Under the pieces are notes generated by a model. The model saw only the letters and a program-made list of their open reading frames with translations, ran no database searches and was not told the origin of the DNA. A program made the position numbers and the translations under genes. DNA of 64,000 bases from Pseudomonas avellanae BPIC 631 (GTDB lineage: Bacteria; Pseudomonadota; Gammaproteobacteria; Pseudomonadales; Pseudomonadaceae): assembly GCF_000444135.1 (NCBI RefSeq), contig NZ_ATDK01000048.1, forward strand, positions 24,115-88,114, read 5' to 3'. Shown piece by piece: positions 33,129-46,408 of the stretch; the stretch's first letter is position 1; each line of letters opens with the position of its first letter.

Positions 33129-36100
33129 CTATTGCGGATTCGCCCGAGTGCTGGAGAGCAGCGATTTCAGGTTGGCTGCCTTGGGCTTGACCAGCCAGAA
33201 ACGACGCAGGTAATCGTCCAGGTTTTCCGCCAGGTTACGGCCCCATTCGCTGTCGGTTTCAGCCACGTACTCGTTCAGAACGCTCTGCAGGTGAGTGCGA
33301 TAAGCTTCCATCGACTCGCCGCTGATGCGTTGAATCTCGACCAGTTCATGGTTGACCAGGTCAACGAAGGTGTTGTCCTGATCGAGCACGTAAGCGAAAC
33401 CGCCGGTCATGCCGGAGCCGAAGTTGTAACCGGTCTTGCCCAGAACGCAGACGAAACCACCGGTCATGTACTCGCAGCAGTGGTCGCCCGTGCCTTCCAC
33501 AACCGTGTGGGCACCCGAGTTACGCACCGCAAAACGCTCGCCCGCCGTGCCCGCCGCAAACAGCTTGCCGCCGGTTGCGCCATACAGGCAGGTGTTGCCG
33601 ATGATGGCGCTCTCGTTGGTCTTGAACGGGCTGCCCTTGGGCGGCACGATCACCAGCTTGCCAGCGGTCATGCCCTTGCCGACGTAGTCGTTGGCATCGC
33701 CTTCCAGGTACATGTTCAGGCCACCGGCGTTCCATACCCCGAAGCTCTGACCGGCAGTGCCTTTGAAACGGAACGTGATCGGCGCCTTGTTCATGCCCTG
33801 ATTGCCGTGCAGTTTGGCGATTTCGCCGGAGATCCGCGCGCCGATGGAACGGTCGCAGTTACAGATGTCCAGCTCAAACTCGCCGCCGCTGAGGGATTCG
33901 ATGGCGGGTTTGGCCAGCTCGACCATTTTCTCGGCCAGCAAACCCTTGTCGAACGGCGGGTTGCGGTCCACCAGGCTGAACTGAGGCTTGTCAGCCGGGA
34001 TGTGATCGCTGCCCAGCAAAGGCGTGAGGTCCAGGTGCCGTTGCTTTTCGGTTTCGCCCGGCAGGATGTCCAGCAGGTCGGTACGACCGATCAGCTCTTC
34101 CAGCGTGCGAACGCCCAGTTTGGCCAGCCACTCGCGGGTTTCTTCTGCCACGTAGGTGAAGAAGTTGATCACCATATCGACGGTGCCGATGTAGTGGTCT
34201 TTGCGCAGCTTTTCGTTCTGCGTCGCTACGCCGGTGGCGCAGTTGTTCAGGTGACAGATGCGCAGGTATTTGCAGCCCAGCGCGATCATTGGTGCAGTAC
34301 CGAAGCCGAAGCTTTCGGCACCGAGAATGGCTGCCTTGATCACGTCGAGACCGGTTTTCAGACCACCGTCAGTCTGCACCCGGACCTTGCCGCGCAGGTC
34401 GTTGCCGCGAAGGGTCTGGTGCGTTTCGGCCAGGCCCAGCTCCCACGGCGCGCCAGCGTATTTGATGGAGGTCAGTGGCGATGCGCCGGTGCCGCCGTCA
34501 TAGCCGGAAATGGTGATCAGGTCGGCATAGGCCTTGGCCACGCCTGCGGCAATGGTACCCACGCCCGCTTCTGCCACCAGCTTGACCGAGACCAGCGCTG
34601 CCGGGTTGACCTGTTTGAGGTCGAAAATCAGCTGCGACAAGTCTTCGATGGAATAGATGTCATGGTGCGGCGGCGGCGAAATCAGCGTCACACCCGGCAC
34701 GGCATAGCGCAGTTTGGCGATCAGGCCGTTGACCTTGCCGCCCGGCAGTTGCCCGCCCTCACCCGGTTTGGCACCCTGCGCAACCTTGATTTGCAGCACA
34801 TCGGCGTTGACCAGATACTCAGGCGTTACACCAAAGCGGCCCGTGGCGATCTGCTTGATTTTCGAGCTGCGGATGGTGCCGTAGCGCGCCGGGTCTTCAC
34901 CGCCTTCACCGGAGTTGGAGCGCGCACCCAGGCGGTTCATTGCCTCGGCCAGCGCTTCGTGAGCCTCGGGTGACAAGGCACCCAGCGAGATACCGGCCGA
35001 ATCGAAGCGCTTGAGAATCTCGCTCAGCGGCTCGATTTCGTCGATGTTCAGCGGCTGGTCGAGGGTCTTGACCTGCAACAGGTCACGAATCATCGACACC
35101 GGACGCTGGTCCACCAGCGCGGTGTACTCCTTGAACTTGCTGTAGTCACCCTGCTGTACAGCGGCTTGCAGGGTGCTGACCACATCCGGGTTGTAGGCGT
35201 GGTATTCGCCACCGTAGACGAACTTGAGCAGACCGCCCTGCTGGATCGGCTTGCGCGGGCTCCAGGCTTCGGCGGCCAGGGCCTTCTGCTCGGCTTCGAT
35301 ATCGACGAAGCGCGCGCCTTTCAAGCGGCTCGGCACACCACGGAAGCTGGTGTTGCAGACTTCTTCGGACAGGCCGATGGCTTCGAACAGTTGCGCACCC
35401 CGGTAGGACGCAACGGTCGAAATGCCCATCTTCGACAGAATCTTGAGCAGGCCCTTGGTGATGCCTTTGCGGTAGTTCTTGAAGACTTCGTACAGGTCGC
35501 CCAGCACTTCGCCGGTACGGATCAGGTCACCCAGCACTTCGTAGGCCAGGAACGGATAGACCGCCGAAGCGCCAAAACCGATCAGCACAGCGAAATGATG
35601 CGGGTCACGCGCCGTGGCGGTCTCGACCAGAATGTTACTGTCGCAACGCAGGCCCTGCTCGGTCAGGCGGTGGTGAACCGCGCCAACGGCCAGCGAGGCG
35701 TGCACCGGCAGTTTGCCCGGTGCAATGTGGCGGTCGCTCAGCACAATCAGGGTATGCCCGGAACGCACCGCTTCTTCGGCCTGATCGGCGACGTTGCGCA
35801 CAGCGGCTTCAAGGCCCAGGCTTTCGTCGTAGTTCAGGTCGATGATGTGGCGCTCAAAACCCGGACGTTCCAGGTTCATCAGCGAGCGCCATTTGGCCGG
35901 CGAAATGACTGGCGAGCTGAGGATCACGCGTGAGGCGTGCTCTGGCGATTCCTGGAAGATGTTGCGCTCGGCACCGAGGCAGATCTCCAGCGACATGACG
36001 ATGGCTTCACGCAGCGGGTCGATCGGCGGGTTGGTAACCTGCGCGAACTGCTGGCGGAAGTAATCGTAAGGCGAACGCACGCGACGCGACAGCACTGCCA

Positions 36101-37574
36101 TCGGCGTGTCGTCACCCATCGAGCCCACGGCTTCCTGGCCCTGCTCGCCGAGCGGGCGCAGCACCTGATCACGCTCTTCGAATGTGACCTGATACATCTT
36201 CATGTATTGCTTGAGCTGCTCGCTGTCATAGAAAGCCGAGCCGTGGTCGTTGTCTTCCATGGTGGCCTGAATGCGCAGGGCATTCTTGCGCAGCCATTGC
36301 TTGTACGGATGACGTGACTTGAGGCGGTTGTCGATGGCATCGGTGTCGAGGATCTGGCCGGTTTCGGTGTCCACGGCAAAAATCTGCCCAGGACCGACAC
36401 GGCCCTTGGCGATGACGTCTTCGGGCTTGTAGTCCCACACGCCGATTTCCGACGCGAGGGTGATATAGCCATTCTTGGTGGTGACCCAGCGCGCCGGGCG
36501 CAGGCCGTTGCGGTCGAGCAGGCAGACCGCATGACGACCTTCGGTCATCACGATGCCGGCCGGGCCGTCCCACGGCTCCATGTGCATGGAGTTGTATTCA
36601 TAGAAGGCGCGCAGGTCCGGGTCCATGGTCTCGACGTTTTGCCACGCAGGCGGAATGATCATGCGCACGCCACGGAACAGGTCGATGCCGCCGGTCACCA
36701 TCAGCTCAAGCATGTTGTCCATGCTCGACGAGTCGGAGCCCACGCGGTTGACCAGCGGGCCGAGTTCGTCCAGATCCATCAGGTCGTTGGTGAACTTGGT
36801 GCGACGCGCCTGTGCCCAGTTACGGTTACCGGTGATGGTGTTGATCTCGCCATTGTGGGCAAGAAAGCGGAAAGGCTGGGCCAGCGGCCATTTCGGCAGG
36901 GTGTTGGTCGAAAAGCGCTGGTGGAACACGCAAATTGCGGTCTGCAGACGCTCGTCGCTCAGGTCCGGGAAAAAGGCCGTGAGGTCGGCCGGCATCATCA
37001 GGCCTTTATAAATGATGGTCTTGTGCGAAAAGCTGCAGATGTAGTGATCGGAATCTGCAGCGTTGGCAACCGATGAGCGGCGACGTGCACTGAACAGTTT
37101 GATGGCGAATTCCTGATCGCTCAGGCCCTCACCGCCGATGTACACCTGCTCGATTTTCGGCAGACGCTCCAGCGCCAGTTGACCCAGCACGCTGGTATCG
37201 ATCGGCACCTGGCGCCAGCCCACCAGCTCCAGGCCCTCGGCCAGGATCTCGCGGTTCATGTTTTCACGCGCGGCTTCGGCTTTGGCGTCGTCCTGATTGA
37301 GGAACACCATGCCCACGGCATATTGGCGGGGCAGATCGACACCGAAGTGCTCGCTGGCCATCGCGCGCAGGAAGCCGTCGGGCTTCTGAATCAACAGACC
37401 ACAACCGTCGCCGGTCTTGCCGTCGGCGTTGATACCGCCACGGTGGGTCATGCAGGTCAGGGCCTGAACGGCCGTCTGCAACAGGTGATGACTGGGCTCG
37501 CCCTGCATATGAGCGATCAGGCCGAAGCCGCAGTTATCCTTGAATTCATCTGGTTGGTACAGACCTGCTTTCAT
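33129..37574 (-). CDS. gltB: Glutamate synthase (NADPH) large subunit
   Basis: 1481 residues from the ATG two codons inside the longest frame, giving the [18 protein letters not shown] start usual for pseudomonads. The propeptide ends before Cys15, the glutaminase nucleophile. Domains in order: N-terminal class II glutamine amidotransferase (~15-420), central domain, FMN-binding synthase barrel (~840-1210; [13 protein letters not shown] and the cluster segment [21 protein letters not shown] binding 3Fe-4S), and the C-terminal GltB beta-helix with glycine repeats ([20 protein letters not shown]). With GltD it makes two glutamates from glutamine and 2-oxoglutarate. Confidence 0.97.
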   Translation of the reverse strand: MKAGLYQPDEFKDNCGFGLIAHMQGEPSHHLLQTAVQALTCMTHRGGINADGKTGDGCGLLIQKPDGFLRAMASEHFGVDLPRQYAVGMVFLNQDDAKAEAARENMNREILAEGLELVGWRQVPIDTSVLGQLALERLPKIEQVYIGGEGLSDQEFAIKLFSARRRSSVANAADSDHYICSFSHKTIIYKGLMMPADLTAFFPDLSDERLQTAICVFHQRFSTNTLPKWPLAQPFRFLAHNGEINTITGNRNWAQARRTKFTNDLMDLDELGPLVNRVGSDSSSMDNMLELMVTGGIDLFRGVRMIIPPAWQNVETMDPDLRAFYEYNSMHMEPWDGPAGIVMTEGRHAVCLLDRNGLRPARWVTTKNGYITLASEIGVWDYKPEDVIAKGRVGPGQIFAVDTETGQILDTDAIDNRLKSRHPYKQWLRKNALRIQATMEDNDHGSAFYDSEQLKQYMKMYQVTFEERDQVLRPLGEQGQEAVGSMGDDTPMAVLSRRVRSPYDYFRQQFAQVTNPPIDPLREAIVMSLEICLGAERNIFQESPEHASRVILSSPVISPAKWRSLMNLERPGFERHIIDLNYDESLGLEAAVRNVADQAEEAVRSGHTLIVLSDRHIAPGKLPVHASLAVGAVHHRLTEQGLRCDSNILVETATARDPHHFAVLIGFGASAVYPFLAYEVLGDLIRTGEVLGDLYEVFKNYRKGITKGLLKILSKMGISTVASYRGAQLFEAIGLSEEVCNTSFRGVPSRLKGARFVDIEAEQKALAAEAWSPRKPIQQGGLLKFVYGGEYHAYNPDVVSTLQAAVQQGDYSKFKEYTALVDQRPVSMIRDLLQVKTLDQPLNIDEIEPLSEILKRFDSAGISLGALSPEAHEALAEAMNRLGARSNSGEGGEDPARYGTIRSSKIKQIATGRFGVTPEYLVNADVLQIKVAQGAKPGEGGQLPGGKVNGLIAKLRYAVPGVTLISPPPHHDIYSIEDLSQLIFDLKQVNPAALVSVKLVAEAGVGTIAAGVAKAYADLITISGYDGGTGASPLTSIKYAGAPWELGLAETHQTLRGNDLRGKVRVQTDGGLKTGLDVIKAAILGAESFGFGTAPMIALGCKYLRICHLNNCATGVATQNEKLRKDHYIGTVDMVINFFTYVAEETREWLAKLGVRTLEELIGRTDLLDILPGETEKQRHLDLTPLLGSDHIPADKPQFSLVDRNPPFDKGLLAEKMVELAKPAIESLSGGEFELDICNCDRSIGARISGEIAKLHGNQGMNKAPITFRFKGTAGQSFGVWNAGGLNMYLEGDANDYVGKGMTAGKLVIVPPKGSPFKTNESAIIGNTCLYGATGGKLFAAGTAGERFAVRNSGAHTVVEGTGDHCCEYMTGGFVCVLGKTGYNFGSGMTGGFAYVLDQDNTFVDLVNHELVEIQRISGESMEAYRTHLQSVLNEYVAETDSEWGRNLAENLDDYLRRFWLVKPKAANLKSLLSSTRANPQ

Positions 37575-37933
37575 AGACACTTTCTCACCAGGCTGCCTCT
37601 ATGCGAGGCAAATTTCCTTTTAATTCAACCAATTACCTGTCACGCCGAACGTACGCCAGCTTCGGACAGGCAAAACGGAGGTCATTGTACACAGCGACAC
37701 AGGGGCTCACAAATTTAACGACGACTGGTTGATAATCAATGTCGCAATTATGAAAGTTTTAAAGCGGGTCGCTGTGCTAGTCAAAGCATTTCTTCATGAA
37801 TCTGACTGACGCGACGGGAGACTGCAGAGCGCTTGTAACGCAGACGCCGCAAGGCGCGCACCCATAAGGTGGCGCTCATGCGGGTTAAGTCAGGCTGGCT
37901 GGGTGAAGCGGCCCGGATAGAGCCGCTGCGACT
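37575..37933. other. Intergenic region between damX-like gene and gltB
   Basis: No gene was found in this stretch. The half next to gltB is AT-rich (about 37690-37790, for example TTGATAATCAATGTCGCAATTATGAAAG), fitting a promoter and leader for the gltBD operon. The half next to the damX-like gene holds an imperfect AGCGGC/GCCGCT hairpin at 37907-37927 that could end transcription of the upstream operon. No clear -10/-35 pair could be fixed by eye. Confidence 0.5.
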
Positions 37934-39553
37934 TCAGCGGGTGGCGCCGAGCTCTTGTTGGACGCTGGCGACAGTGCGAGGCCAAGGTTTACCAGCCTGA
38001 ACCTTGGCTGGCAATACCTTGATGGCTGCCAGAGCGGCAGCACGGTCAGGAAAGTTGCCGTATGTGATGACGTACAGCGGCTTGCCCTGCAGGGTTTTCT
38101 TGAAATAACGGTACTCGCCACCTTGCTCTGCGATATAGGCCTGAGCCGTCGCTTCGGAGCTGGTGCCGAGAATCTGCACCACGTAGTGGCCTGGTGCCTG
38201 ACTGCTGTACCAGTTACCACCGGCCGCTGGCTTGGCGGCCGCAGCTGCCGGTTTTTCAGCAGGCTTGGCGGCCGGTGCAGGCGCTGGAGCAGGCTTGGCG
38301 ACCGCAACCTGAGTCGGCGCTGGCGCCGGTTTGGCGGCAGGCGTTGGCGCAGGAATCGACGAACGTGGCGTTTGAGCGGCGGCCTGACCGGCAGGCACGC
38401 CTGCTGGCGGCGCGGTGGTGGTCACGGTCGGCGGCTGGGCAGGCGAACCCGTCGGCACGGCGTCTTCGTCGACATCGCTGGAACCGGCTGCCTCAGCCAG
38501 CGGACCGCGCATTACCGGCTGCGAATTACCGTTCATCGGCAGCGGCATCGGTTGCGAGTTGCCCGCAAATTCGATGGCCGGGCTACCGTTGTTCGATTGT
38601 TGAGCAGTTGGCTTGCCCTCACCCAGCGGCAGTTGCGCCTGAGCGGAAGCAGGGGCATTGGCAGGTGCGCCCGTCTTGTCACCGCGACCCGGGATCAGCA
38701 CTGCTGCTGCCACGGCCACTATGACGACGGCACCCAAGGCCAATACGTGTTTTTTCGGCATGTTGAACCCCACACTTGGACGCTTGACCGCGGAACGACT
38801 CGCGATCATCGCCTCGATCATTGAATCGCGGGCCACCTGGTTGATTGCCCCAGGCCAGCCATCGGATTGTTCATGAATATCGGTGATCTGGTCGGCAGTA
38901 AACAATGCGATTCCCTGCCCTGCACCCTCCAGACGCTGAGCCAGATACTCCCGGGTTTCCTCTTGCGTATAGGGTTGCAGCTCGATGACGTGAAAGCGTT
39001 CGCCTTCGACATCGCCCTGCAGGTCGGCACACATCTGATCGAGACGATCGAGCAGCGATGGCTCTCCGAACAGGAATACATGCGGACGCCCTTCCGGCGT
39101 GCCCGCAGCAAGACCCAGCAACGCTTCGAGCGCCGAATCGCCCAGTTGTTCCGCATCGTCGACCAGCAAGTAGACTTCCTGACCGGTCAGCCCGAGCTGA
39201 ACGACCTGCGACAGGATCGCCTGCATTTCGGCCTGAGCGACGCTCAGCGCCTGGGCGACCTGCTGCAATACGCCCGCCGCATCACCGGCACCGCGCGCAG
39301 AAACCACGACGCTTTGCACCGACTGCTTGTTGGTGCTGGCCACCAGCGCCTGGCGTAGCAGGGTCTTGCCGCTGCCCTGTGGCCCGGTGACTGCCAGCAA
39401 CAACTGACTGTAACGCGCCAGATGATGAAGCTGACCCAGCACGGGCTTGCGCTGGGCAGGAAAGAATTTGAAGCCAGGTACCCGCGCTGCAAAGGGGTCA
39501 TGACTCAACTGATAATGGCCGAGGAAGGCCTCGTCGGCATGCAAACTAGTCAT
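37934..39553 (-). CDS. damX: DamX-like AAA ATPase with SPOR domain
   Basis: 539 residues. The N-terminal half is an ExeA-like AAA domain: Walker A TGPQGSGKT near residue 54 and LLVDDAEQLG as Walker B. A single membrane helix (VLALGAVVIVAVAAAVLIP, near residue 277) leads to a Pro/Ala-rich linker of about 150 residues with PAPAPAAKPA repeats, and a C-terminal SPOR domain (YVVQILGTSSEATAQAYI) that binds denuded septal peptidoglycan. It probably takes part in cell division. It lies 10 bases after aroB, the usual Pseudomonas order. The start chosen leaves out 35 codons without a ribosome site. Confidence 0.9.
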   Translation of the reverse strand: MTSLHADEAFLGHYQLSHDPFAARVPGFKFFPAQRKPVLGQLHHLARYSQLLLAVTGPQGSGKTLLRQALVASTNKQSVQSVVVSARGAGDAAGVLQQVAQALSVAQAEMQAILSQVVQLGLTGQEVYLLVDDAEQLGDSALEALLGLAAGTPEGRPHVFLFGEPSLLDRLDQMCADLQGDVEGERFHVIELQPYTQEETREYLAQRLEGAGQGIALFTADQITDIHEQSDGWPGAINQVARDSMIEAMIASRSAVKRPSVGFNMPKKHVLALGAVVIVAVAAAVLIPGRGDKTGAPANAPASAQAQLPLGEGKPTAQQSNNGSPAIEFAGNSQPMPLPMNGNSQPVMRGPLAEAAGSSDVDEDAVPTGSPAQPPTVTTTAPPAGVPAGQAAAQTPRSSIPAPTPAAKPAPAPTQVAVAKPAPAPAPAAKPAEKPAAAAAKPAAGGNWYSSQAPGHYVVQILGTSSEATAQAYIAEQGGEYRYFKKTLQGKPLYVITYGNFPDRAAALAAIKVLPAKVQAGKPWPRTVASVQQELGATR

Positions 39554-39563
39554 GGGTTTTCCG

Positions 39564-40667
39564 TTAACCTCTAAGCTGATCCACCAGGGCGCGATAGTCC
39601 GCAACCAGGGTGGCCTGTAATACTTCTTGTGGATAATCGTCCGTGATAACCGCTTCACCTATCTGGCGCAACAGCACCAGACGCAGGCGACCGTCGATGA
39701 CTTTCTTGTCGATCGCCATGTGTTCGAGAAAATTGTCTTCCGTCATTTCTTGCGGCGGCACCACCGGCAGCCCGGCACGCTGAAACAGGCGAATGCCGCG
39801 ATCCCGTTCCTGCGTGCTGATCCAGCCCAGGCGCGAGGACATTTCCAGCGCCATGACCGTACCGGCAGCTACCGCTTCGCCATGCAGCCAGACACCATAG
39901 CCCATATGCGTCTCGATGGCGTGGCCGAATGTGTGCCCCAGGTTCAATGTGGCGCGCACACCGGACTCACGCTCATCGGCACCGACCACCAGCGCCTTGG
40001 CGGCGCAGGAACGCTGAATGGCCACGGTCAGCGCGGCCTGATCAAGCCCGCGCAGGGCGTCGACATGTTCTTCGAGCCAGGTCAGAAACGGCTCGTCGCA
40101 GATCAGACCGTACTTGATAACTTCGGCCAGCCCGGCGGACAACTCACGCTCGGGCAGGGTATTGAGCGAGGTGGTGTCGATCAGCACGACGCTTGGCTGA
40201 TAGAACGCACCGACCATGTTCTTGCCCAATGGATGGTTGATGCCGGTCTTGCCGCCGACCGAGGAGTCCACCTGAGACAACAGCGTGGTCGGGATCTGAA
40301 TGAAATTCACGCCGCGCTGATAACACGCCGCAGCGAAACCGGCCATGTCGCCAATCACTCCGCCACCCAGCGCAATGACCGTGGTACGGCGGTCGTGACG
40401 GGCGGTGAGCAGGCCATCGAAAATGGTCTGCAGGGTTTCCCAGTTCTTGAACGCCTCGCCATCAGGCAGAACAATCGGCAGGACGTTGTAACCGGCCAGC
40501 GTCTGTGTCAGGCGCTCCAGATACAGCGGCGCGACCGTCGTGTTGGAGACGATAGCCACCTGACGCCCGACAATGTGCGGGGCAAGGAGCTCTGGCTGAT
40601 CCAGCAGGCCTTCGCCTATATGGATCGGGTAGCTGCGCTCGCCCAGCTCGACCTTAAGTGTCTGCAT
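39564..40667 (-). CDS. aroB: 3-dehydroquinate synthase
   Basis: 367 residues, second step of the shikimate pathway: DAHP to 3-dehydroquinate, needing NAD and a divalent metal. [19 protein letters not shown] near residue 102 is the NAD-binding glycine block, [12 protein letters not shown] near residue 146 the substrate-binding block, and [11 protein letters not shown] near residue 244 supplies metal-binding His. Start taken at MQTLKVELG; four extra upstream codons are possible. It follows aroK with 118 bases between them. Confidence 0.97.
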   Translation of the reverse strand: MQTLKVELGERSYPIHIGEGLLDQPELLAPHIVGRQVAIVSNTTVAPLYLERLTQTLAGYNVLPIVLPDGEAFKNWETLQTIFDGLLTARHDRRTTVIALGGGVIGDMAGFAAACYQRGVNFIQIPTTLLSQVDSSVGGKTGINHPLGKNMVGAFYQPSVVLIDTTSLNTLPERELSAGLAEVIKYGLICDEPFLTWLEEHVDALRGLDQAALTVAIQRSCAAKALVVGADERESGVRATLNLGHTFGHAIETHMGYGVWLHGEAVAAGTVMALEMSSRLGWISTQERDRGIRLFQRAGLPVVPPQEMTEDNFLEHMAIDKKVIDGRLRLVLLRQIGEAVITDDYPQEVLQATLVADYRALVDQLRG

Positions 40668-40785
40668 GTGTCCCCACATTGATTACCGATTGGACCGCTG
40701 CACGGTTTTCAGGATGTCATGACGCAAGGCCATGCACTGTCGCTGTTTTTATGGTCGCCGAGGATAGCGCATTTTCGCCTGCGCT

Positions 40786-41304
40786 TTAACGGGGAGGAAG
40801 CTCTGCAAGGCGCGCCAGTATCTCGAGAACCACCATTCGGGGTGGCCGCTCATCGGTTTCGATCACCACGTCGGCGATTTCCCGATACAGCGGGTCGCGG
40901 ATGGCCAGCAATTCGCTCAGCACCCGGGCCGGATCGGCAGTACGCAACAAAGGACGATTTCGGTCACGCGCGGTGCGCCCGACCTGCTGTTCGATAGAGG
41001 CATGCAGATACACCACACGCCCACCGGCACGCAGCGCCTGACGGTTTTCACTGCGCATTACTGCGCCGCCGCCAGTGGCCAGAACCACGCCATCGGCTTC
41101 GCACAGCTCGGCAATCATGGCCTGCTCGCGCTCACGGAAACCCGGTTCGCCTTCCTTGTCGAAGATCCAGGGGATATTGGCGCCCGTGCGCAGCTCGATT
41201 TCCTTGTCGGAATCCTTGAACGGCAGTCGCAACTCTTTGGCAAGCAAACGGCCGATAGTGCTTTTGCCAGCACCCATCGGCCCCACAAGTATTAAATTTC
41301 GCAC
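40786..41304 (-). CDS. aroK: Shikimate kinase
   Basis: 172 residues, the normal length. [15 protein letters not shown] is the Walker A loop, DSDKEIE carries the metal/shikimate Asp, and ATGGGAVMR near residue 76 is the shikimate-binding GGG motif. It phosphorylates shikimate at the 3-hydroxyl. GTG start, four bases after the pilQ stop; the pilMNOPQ-aroK-aroB order is the typical proteobacterial arrangement. Confidence 0.97.
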   Translation of the reverse strand: MRNLILVGPMGAGKSTIGRLLAKELRLPFKDSDKEIELRTGANIPWIFDKEGEPGFREREQAMIAELCEADGVVLATGGGAVMRSENRQALRAGGRVVYLHASIEQQVGRTARDRNRPLLRTADPARVLSELLAIRDPLYREIADVVIETDERPPRMVVLEILARLAELPPR

Positions 41305-41308
41305 AAAA

Positions 41309-43414
41309 TCAACGACTCACAGAAATCGCCTGGTTGTTCATGATACGCGGAGTCAAAAATACCAACAGCTCGGATTTGGACTCGGATACCACATCGCGCC
41401 TGAAAAGCCGGCCAAGATACGGTACATCGCCAAGAAATGGCACTTTATCGACAACTTTACTTTGCGTATTGGAGAACACACCACCGATCACGATGGTTTC
41501 GCCATCGGAAATCAGCACTTTGGCGTTGACCTCGTTTTTCTTGATCGGCGGTACGCCAAGCACCGCATTCAGGTAGTCCGGCTCATCCTTGGTGACCTTG
41601 ACCTCCATGATGATGCGGTTGTCCGGCGTGATCTGCGGCGTGACTTCAAGCGACAGCGAAGCCTCCTTGAAGCTTACGGTGGTGGCGCCGCTGGAGCTGG
41701 ATTCCTGATACGGAATCTCCGTGCCCTTGAGGATCTTGGCGGTTTCCTTGTCGGACGTGACCACTTTGGGCTGGGAGACGATTTCGCCGTTGCCGGTCTT
41801 CTCCATCGCGCTCAGCTCAAGGTCCAGCAAGGTGTTATTGGTCACAAAGCCCAGGCCGATGCCGGACGTCGCCCCGGCGGCCCCCAGGTCCACGAACGGA
41901 ACGTTGGAAGTCAGATTGCCGCTCGTGTTACCGGCCTCATCGCCATTGTCATCCAGCCCGTAAGTCGTCCATTTCCCGCTGCCGCTGGTGTTGGTCGAAC
42001 CGCCCCAGCGCACGCCCAACTGCTTGTTGTAATCGACGTTGGCCTCGACGATGCGTGCTTCGATCATCACCTGGCGCACCGGAATGTCCAGTTGTGAAAC
42101 GATGCGACGCAGTTCGTCGAGACGGTCCTGGGTCTGGTAGGCAATGATGTTGTTGGTGCGGTCGTCCACGGTGATCGAGCCACGCTCTTCAGCCTTGGAC
42201 TCGGCACTGGTCACCGACTGGAACAGCTTGGCGATGTCGGCGGCCTTGGCGTAATTGACCTGCAGCAGTTCGCGGCGCAGCGGTGCCAGTTCGGCGATCT
42301 GCTTGAGCGATTCCAGCTCCTGGCGTTCGCGGGCGGCAATTTCATCCGCTGGCGCAACCAGCAGAACACTGCCGACCTTGCGCTTGTCCAGGCCTTTGGT
42401 TTTCAGCACCAGGTCCAGCGCCTGATCCCACGGCACGTTCTGCAGGCGCAGGGTGATGCCGCCCTGAACCGTGTCGCTGGCCACCAGATTGAGGTTGGTG
42501 AAGTCGGCGATCAGTTGCAGCACCGAACGCACGTCGATGTCCTGGAAGTTAAGCGAGAGCTTTTCACCGGTGTACACCGGCTTGTCGGCGGCGCGGCGGT
42601 CCAGATCTTCGTTGGTCAACGGACGTACGCTGATGGTCAGCTTGTTTTCGGTCTGGAACGCAGAGTAATCGAAGGCACCCGACGGCTCGATCAGAATACT
42701 GGCCTTGTCGCCCGTGGCCGACGCACTGACGAACTGCACAGGGGTCGCGAAATCCTTGACGTCCAGCCGCACACGCAGAGGCTCGGGCAACTGGGTCTTG
42801 GCGAAGTCGACACGGATCTTGCCGCCCTGCTCCTGAATATCAGGCGCGATGCTCGGGTTACTCAGGTCGATGACCACATTGCCTTCACCCAGCTCACCGC
42901 GCTGAAAATCGACATTGCGGATGGCTTTGACGCCCGCCGGTATAAAGGGCTTGGCAGACGCCGGGACAGGCGGCGGCACCGCTACCCGTTGCGCGCCCAT
43001 CGCAGTGGTTGGCTGGGAAGCCTGCGCTGCGGCGGCACCCTGGCCAATGACCACGAACAGATTGTTGCCGTCGACGCGGGAGCTGTAAGGCGCAAGCGTC
43101 GTCAGGTTGATGATCACTCGCGTGCGATCCTGAGCCTGCACCACCACTACGCTGCGTGCATTGCCGGTGCCCAGCTCACGGCTTTTGGTCTCCAACTGGC
43201 TGGTCACGCCCGGCAGGTCCAGAGCGATGCGCGCCGGCTGCTCGGTGGTGTAGCCGCGCGGCGCGGGCACCGGTGCGTCAAAGGCGAGCTTGAGCTCGAT
43301 GCGATCGCCTGGCAGGGCGGCGACATCCAGGGTCTTGAGGTTGGCAGCCTGGAGAACCGGCGACAGCATCGCTATGCATAACGACACGCCGATAATCGAG
43401 AGAATCCGGGTCAT
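41309..43414 (-). CDS. pilQ: Type IV pilus secretin
   Basis: 701 residues. A signal peptide ([23 protein letters not shown]) is followed by two AMIN domains (~25-250) that bind peptidoglycan, a secretin N0/STN domain (~300-370, [22 protein letters not shown]), an N1 domain and the C-terminal secretin barrel (~450-700; [16 protein letters not shown] is the family signature). It forms the outer-membrane pore for the pilus. The ATG at 43414 was chosen because it gives a proper signal peptide; a longer frame reaches 43465 and overlaps pilP. Confidence 0.96.
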   Translation of the reverse strand: MTRILSIIGVSLCIAMLSPVLQAANLKTLDVAALPGDRIELKLAFDAPVPAPRGYTTEQPARIALDLPGVTSQLETKSRELGTGNARSVVVVQAQDRTRVIINLTTLAPYSSRVDGNNLFVVIGQGAAAAQASQPTTAMGAQRVAVPPPVPASAKPFIPAGVKAIRNVDFQRGELGEGNVVIDLSNPSIAPDIQEQGGKIRVDFAKTQLPEPLRVRLDVKDFATPVQFVSASATGDKASILIEPSGAFDYSAFQTENKLTISVRPLTNEDLDRRAADKPVYTGEKLSLNFQDIDVRSVLQLIADFTNLNLVASDTVQGGITLRLQNVPWDQALDLVLKTKGLDKRKVGSVLLVAPADEIAARERQELESLKQIAELAPLRRELLQVNYAKAADIAKLFQSVTSAESKAEERGSITVDDRTNNIIAYQTQDRLDELRRIVSQLDIPVRQVMIEARIVEANVDYNKQLGVRWGGSTNTSGSGKWTTYGLDDNGDEAGNTSGNLTSNVPFVDLGAAGATSGIGLGFVTNNTLLDLELSAMEKTGNGEIVSQPKVVTSDKETAKILKGTEIPYQESSSSGATTVSFKEASLSLEVTPQITPDNRIIMEVKVTKDEPDYLNAVLGVPPIKKNEVNAKVLISDGETIVIGGVFSNTQSKVVDKVPFLGDVPYLGRLFRRDVVSESKSELLVFLTPRIMNNQAISVSR

Positions 43415-43461
43415 GATCAATTTCCGTTGAGCGCTACTGTGCATACTTGGCCTTGCCCACT

Positions 43462-43989
43462 TCATGAGCGTTCTTTGAGGGAAATACTGCGCGGCCTTTC
43501 CAGCCAGGCCCCCTCTCCATCAGGAACTATTTCAATGACATCAACCTGCGCATCGCCGATTGACACTACCCGGCCATTGTTGCGCCCCAGGTAATCGCCC
43601 ACTTTGACGCGATGAACACCTCCGGCCCCGCGCAACAGGGCAAACGTCCCTGACTCGTTGCCGATCGTACCGACCATCTCGAAGGCCTCGATATTGAACC
43701 CTTCGAGAAACTGTCTGACCCGATGCTCATCCGGTGCCACCAGCCGCGTGCCTTTCTGACGATTGAGCAGGTCAATCTTGATCGGCGGCTGAAACGGGCT
43801 GCGCAGGGCTGCTGCGTTATAGGTGAAAGCCTCATACGGGCGAAACTTCGGCAAGGGCTCGATCGTACCGCTCGGGCGCGCCCTGGCCTGATCCATGAAC
43901 TCGCTCAGGTCGGCAAAATCATTGTCATTGCCGCAACCGGCCAGCCCTGCCAGAACCACACTGACGCACAACAATCGCGCCGCCCTCAT
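43462..43989 (-). CDS. pilP: Type IV pilus lipoprotein
   Basis: 175 residues with a lipoprotein signal; the lipobox is LAGCG, so Cys19 would be lipidated. The mature part has a flexible stretch (FRPYEAFTYNAAALRSPFQPP) followed by a compact beta domain (VGTIGNESGTFALLRG) that docks on PilQ. It links the inner-membrane PilMNO complex to the secretin. The gene overlaps pilO by four bases. Confidence 0.95.
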   Translation of the reverse strand: MRAARLLCVSVVLAGLAGCGNDNDFADLSEFMDQARARPSGTIEPLPKFRPYEAFTYNAAALRSPFQPPIKIDLLNRQKGTRLVAPDEHRVRQFLEGFNIEAFEMVGTIGNESGTFALLRGAGGVHRVKVGDYLGRNNGRVVSIGDAQVDVIEIVPDGEGAWLERPRSISLKERS

Positions 43990-44609
43990 TTCTTCAGCCC
44001 TTCATCGTTGTAGCGGTAGGTCTTGGCCAGAATGCTCATGCGCAACTTGGTCGGCACCTTCGGATCGACCGGCTTGATCTCGAAATCATGCAGCGTGACG
44101 ATACGCGGCAGGCTGGCAACGCCGCTGACAAAGGTCGCCAGGTCGTGATAGCCACCCACCACTGTGATCTGTATCGGCAGCTCGATATAGAACTGCTGGA
44201 CCGCTTCGGGCAACAGCTTGATTTCCTCGAACTCAAGCCCGCTTCCAAGCCCGGTGCGGGTGATGTCTTCAAGCAGGCCTGGCACTTCGGTGTCGCTCGG
44301 CAACTGCCGCAGCAGCGCCCCGAAGGTGTTTTCCATTTCTTCCATCTGCTTTCTGTAGGGCTCAAGGTTCGCAGCCTGGAACGCCTTGTTGGAAAACTGC
44401 TCTTTAAGCGCCACTTCGCTGGCCTGCGTGCTCTCCAGTTGGGTTTCCAGATCCTGAATAAAGAAGAAATAGCCCAGCGCGAAAATCAGTACCGCGACCA
44501 GCACACCGGCAATCGCCTTGATCGCGGCGGGCCAGGAGCCCATGTTGTTCAGGTCCAGCTCGCTCAGATCAACCTTGCGCAACCCTTCCAGCCATTCGGA
44601 CATATTCAT
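43986..44609 (-). CDS. pilO: Type IV pilus inner-membrane assembly protein
   Basis: 207 residues with one membrane helix (AIKAIAGVLVAVLIFALGYFFFI, near residues 30-52), a coiled coil (~55-110) and a C-terminal ferredoxin-like periplasmic domain with QFYIELPIQITVVGGYHD. It forms a heterodimer with PilN in the alignment complex. A second ATG two codons downstream is possible. The gene overlaps both neighbours by four bases. Confidence 0.96.
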   Translation of the reverse strand: MNMSEWLEGLRKVDLSELDLNNMGSWPAAIKAIAGVLVAVLIFALGYFFFIQDLETQLESTQASEVALKEQFSNKAFQAANLEPYRKQMEEMENTFGALLRQLPSDTEVPGLLEDITRTGLGSGLEFEEIKLLPEAVQQFYIELPIQITVVGGYHDLATFVSGVASLPRIVTLHDFEIKPVDPKVPTKLRMSILAKTYRYNDEGLKK

Positions 44610-45231
44610 GGCTTGGCTCCTGCAGCGGGTGCGGGTGCGGGGGCCGGGGCGACCGATGTAGCGCCGGCTGGAGCAACTGCGGCAACCGGTGGCTGGGTCT
44701 GGCGCACGGTCAACTGAAAGACGTTGGCCTGATCGACAGCACCCGCCGTCGTGGCCTTGACCTCGGTGAGGCTTGGCGCTTCCAGCCAGTCGGAGGCTTC
44801 AAGGTTACGCATGAGGTCGGAAACCCGGTTGTTCGATTCGGCAGCGCCACTGATGGCAATCAGTTTGCTGGTCATTTTGACCTGCGAGAAATAAACGCCA
44901 TCCGGCAGAGTACGCGCCAGCTGGTCAAACACGCGCCCGGTGATAGGCCGGTTGCCTTGCAGGTCCTGGATGATCTTCATGCGCTCAAGCAATTGTTTGC
45001 GACGCGCCTTCAGGTCGCTGATCTCCTTGATGCGGATATCGAGCTGGGCGATCTGGGTTTGCAGAAATGCGTTGCGGGCCATCTGATGTTCGATGGCGCT
45101 GCTGACGTAGCGATCGATCAGAAAGAGAATGCCGACCGACACCACCAGCACGCCGACCAATGCGGTCAGAAAGCGTTTTTTGCGTGCTTCGCGAAGCTCT
45201 TCACGCCACGGTAATAAGTTGATCCGCGCCA

Positions 45232-45232
<1 letters not shown>
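44606..45232 (-). CDS. pilN: Type IV pilus inner-membrane assembly protein
   Basis: 208 residues. The cytoplasmic N-terminus MARINLLPWREELREARKK carries the conserved INLLPW motif that binds PilM; a membrane helix (FLTALVGVLVVSVGILFLI) and a periplasmic coiled coil plus ferredoxin-like domain follow. The last ~25 residues are Ala/Pro-rich (repeated AP pairs), an unusual tail. The gene overlaps pilO and shares a base with pilM. Confidence 0.96.
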
Positions 45233-46323
<1,091 letters not shown>

Positions 46324-46402
46324 TTACGGAGTTATTTCGGGTCAACGTCACTGTCGACAGCCTTGACAGTAGCGCAAATCACGCTCGGGGACGAAAAATG
46401 CT

Positions 46403-46408
46403 TATAAT
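46403..46408 (+). promoter_or_regulatory. Consensus -10 element upstream of ponA
   Basis: A perfect TATAAT lies 95 bases before the ponA start in the divergent pilM-ponA region. A well-spaced -35 box is not obvious: TTGACA occurs at about 46363 but is 34 bases away, too far to pair with it. The AT-rich stretch after it (TTTTTTTCATTTAAG) would be the 5' leader. Confidence 0.5.

Noticed and set aside
46363..46368. TTGACA as -35 partner of the ponA TATAAT
   Set aside because: The spacing is 34 bases, twice the usable distance.
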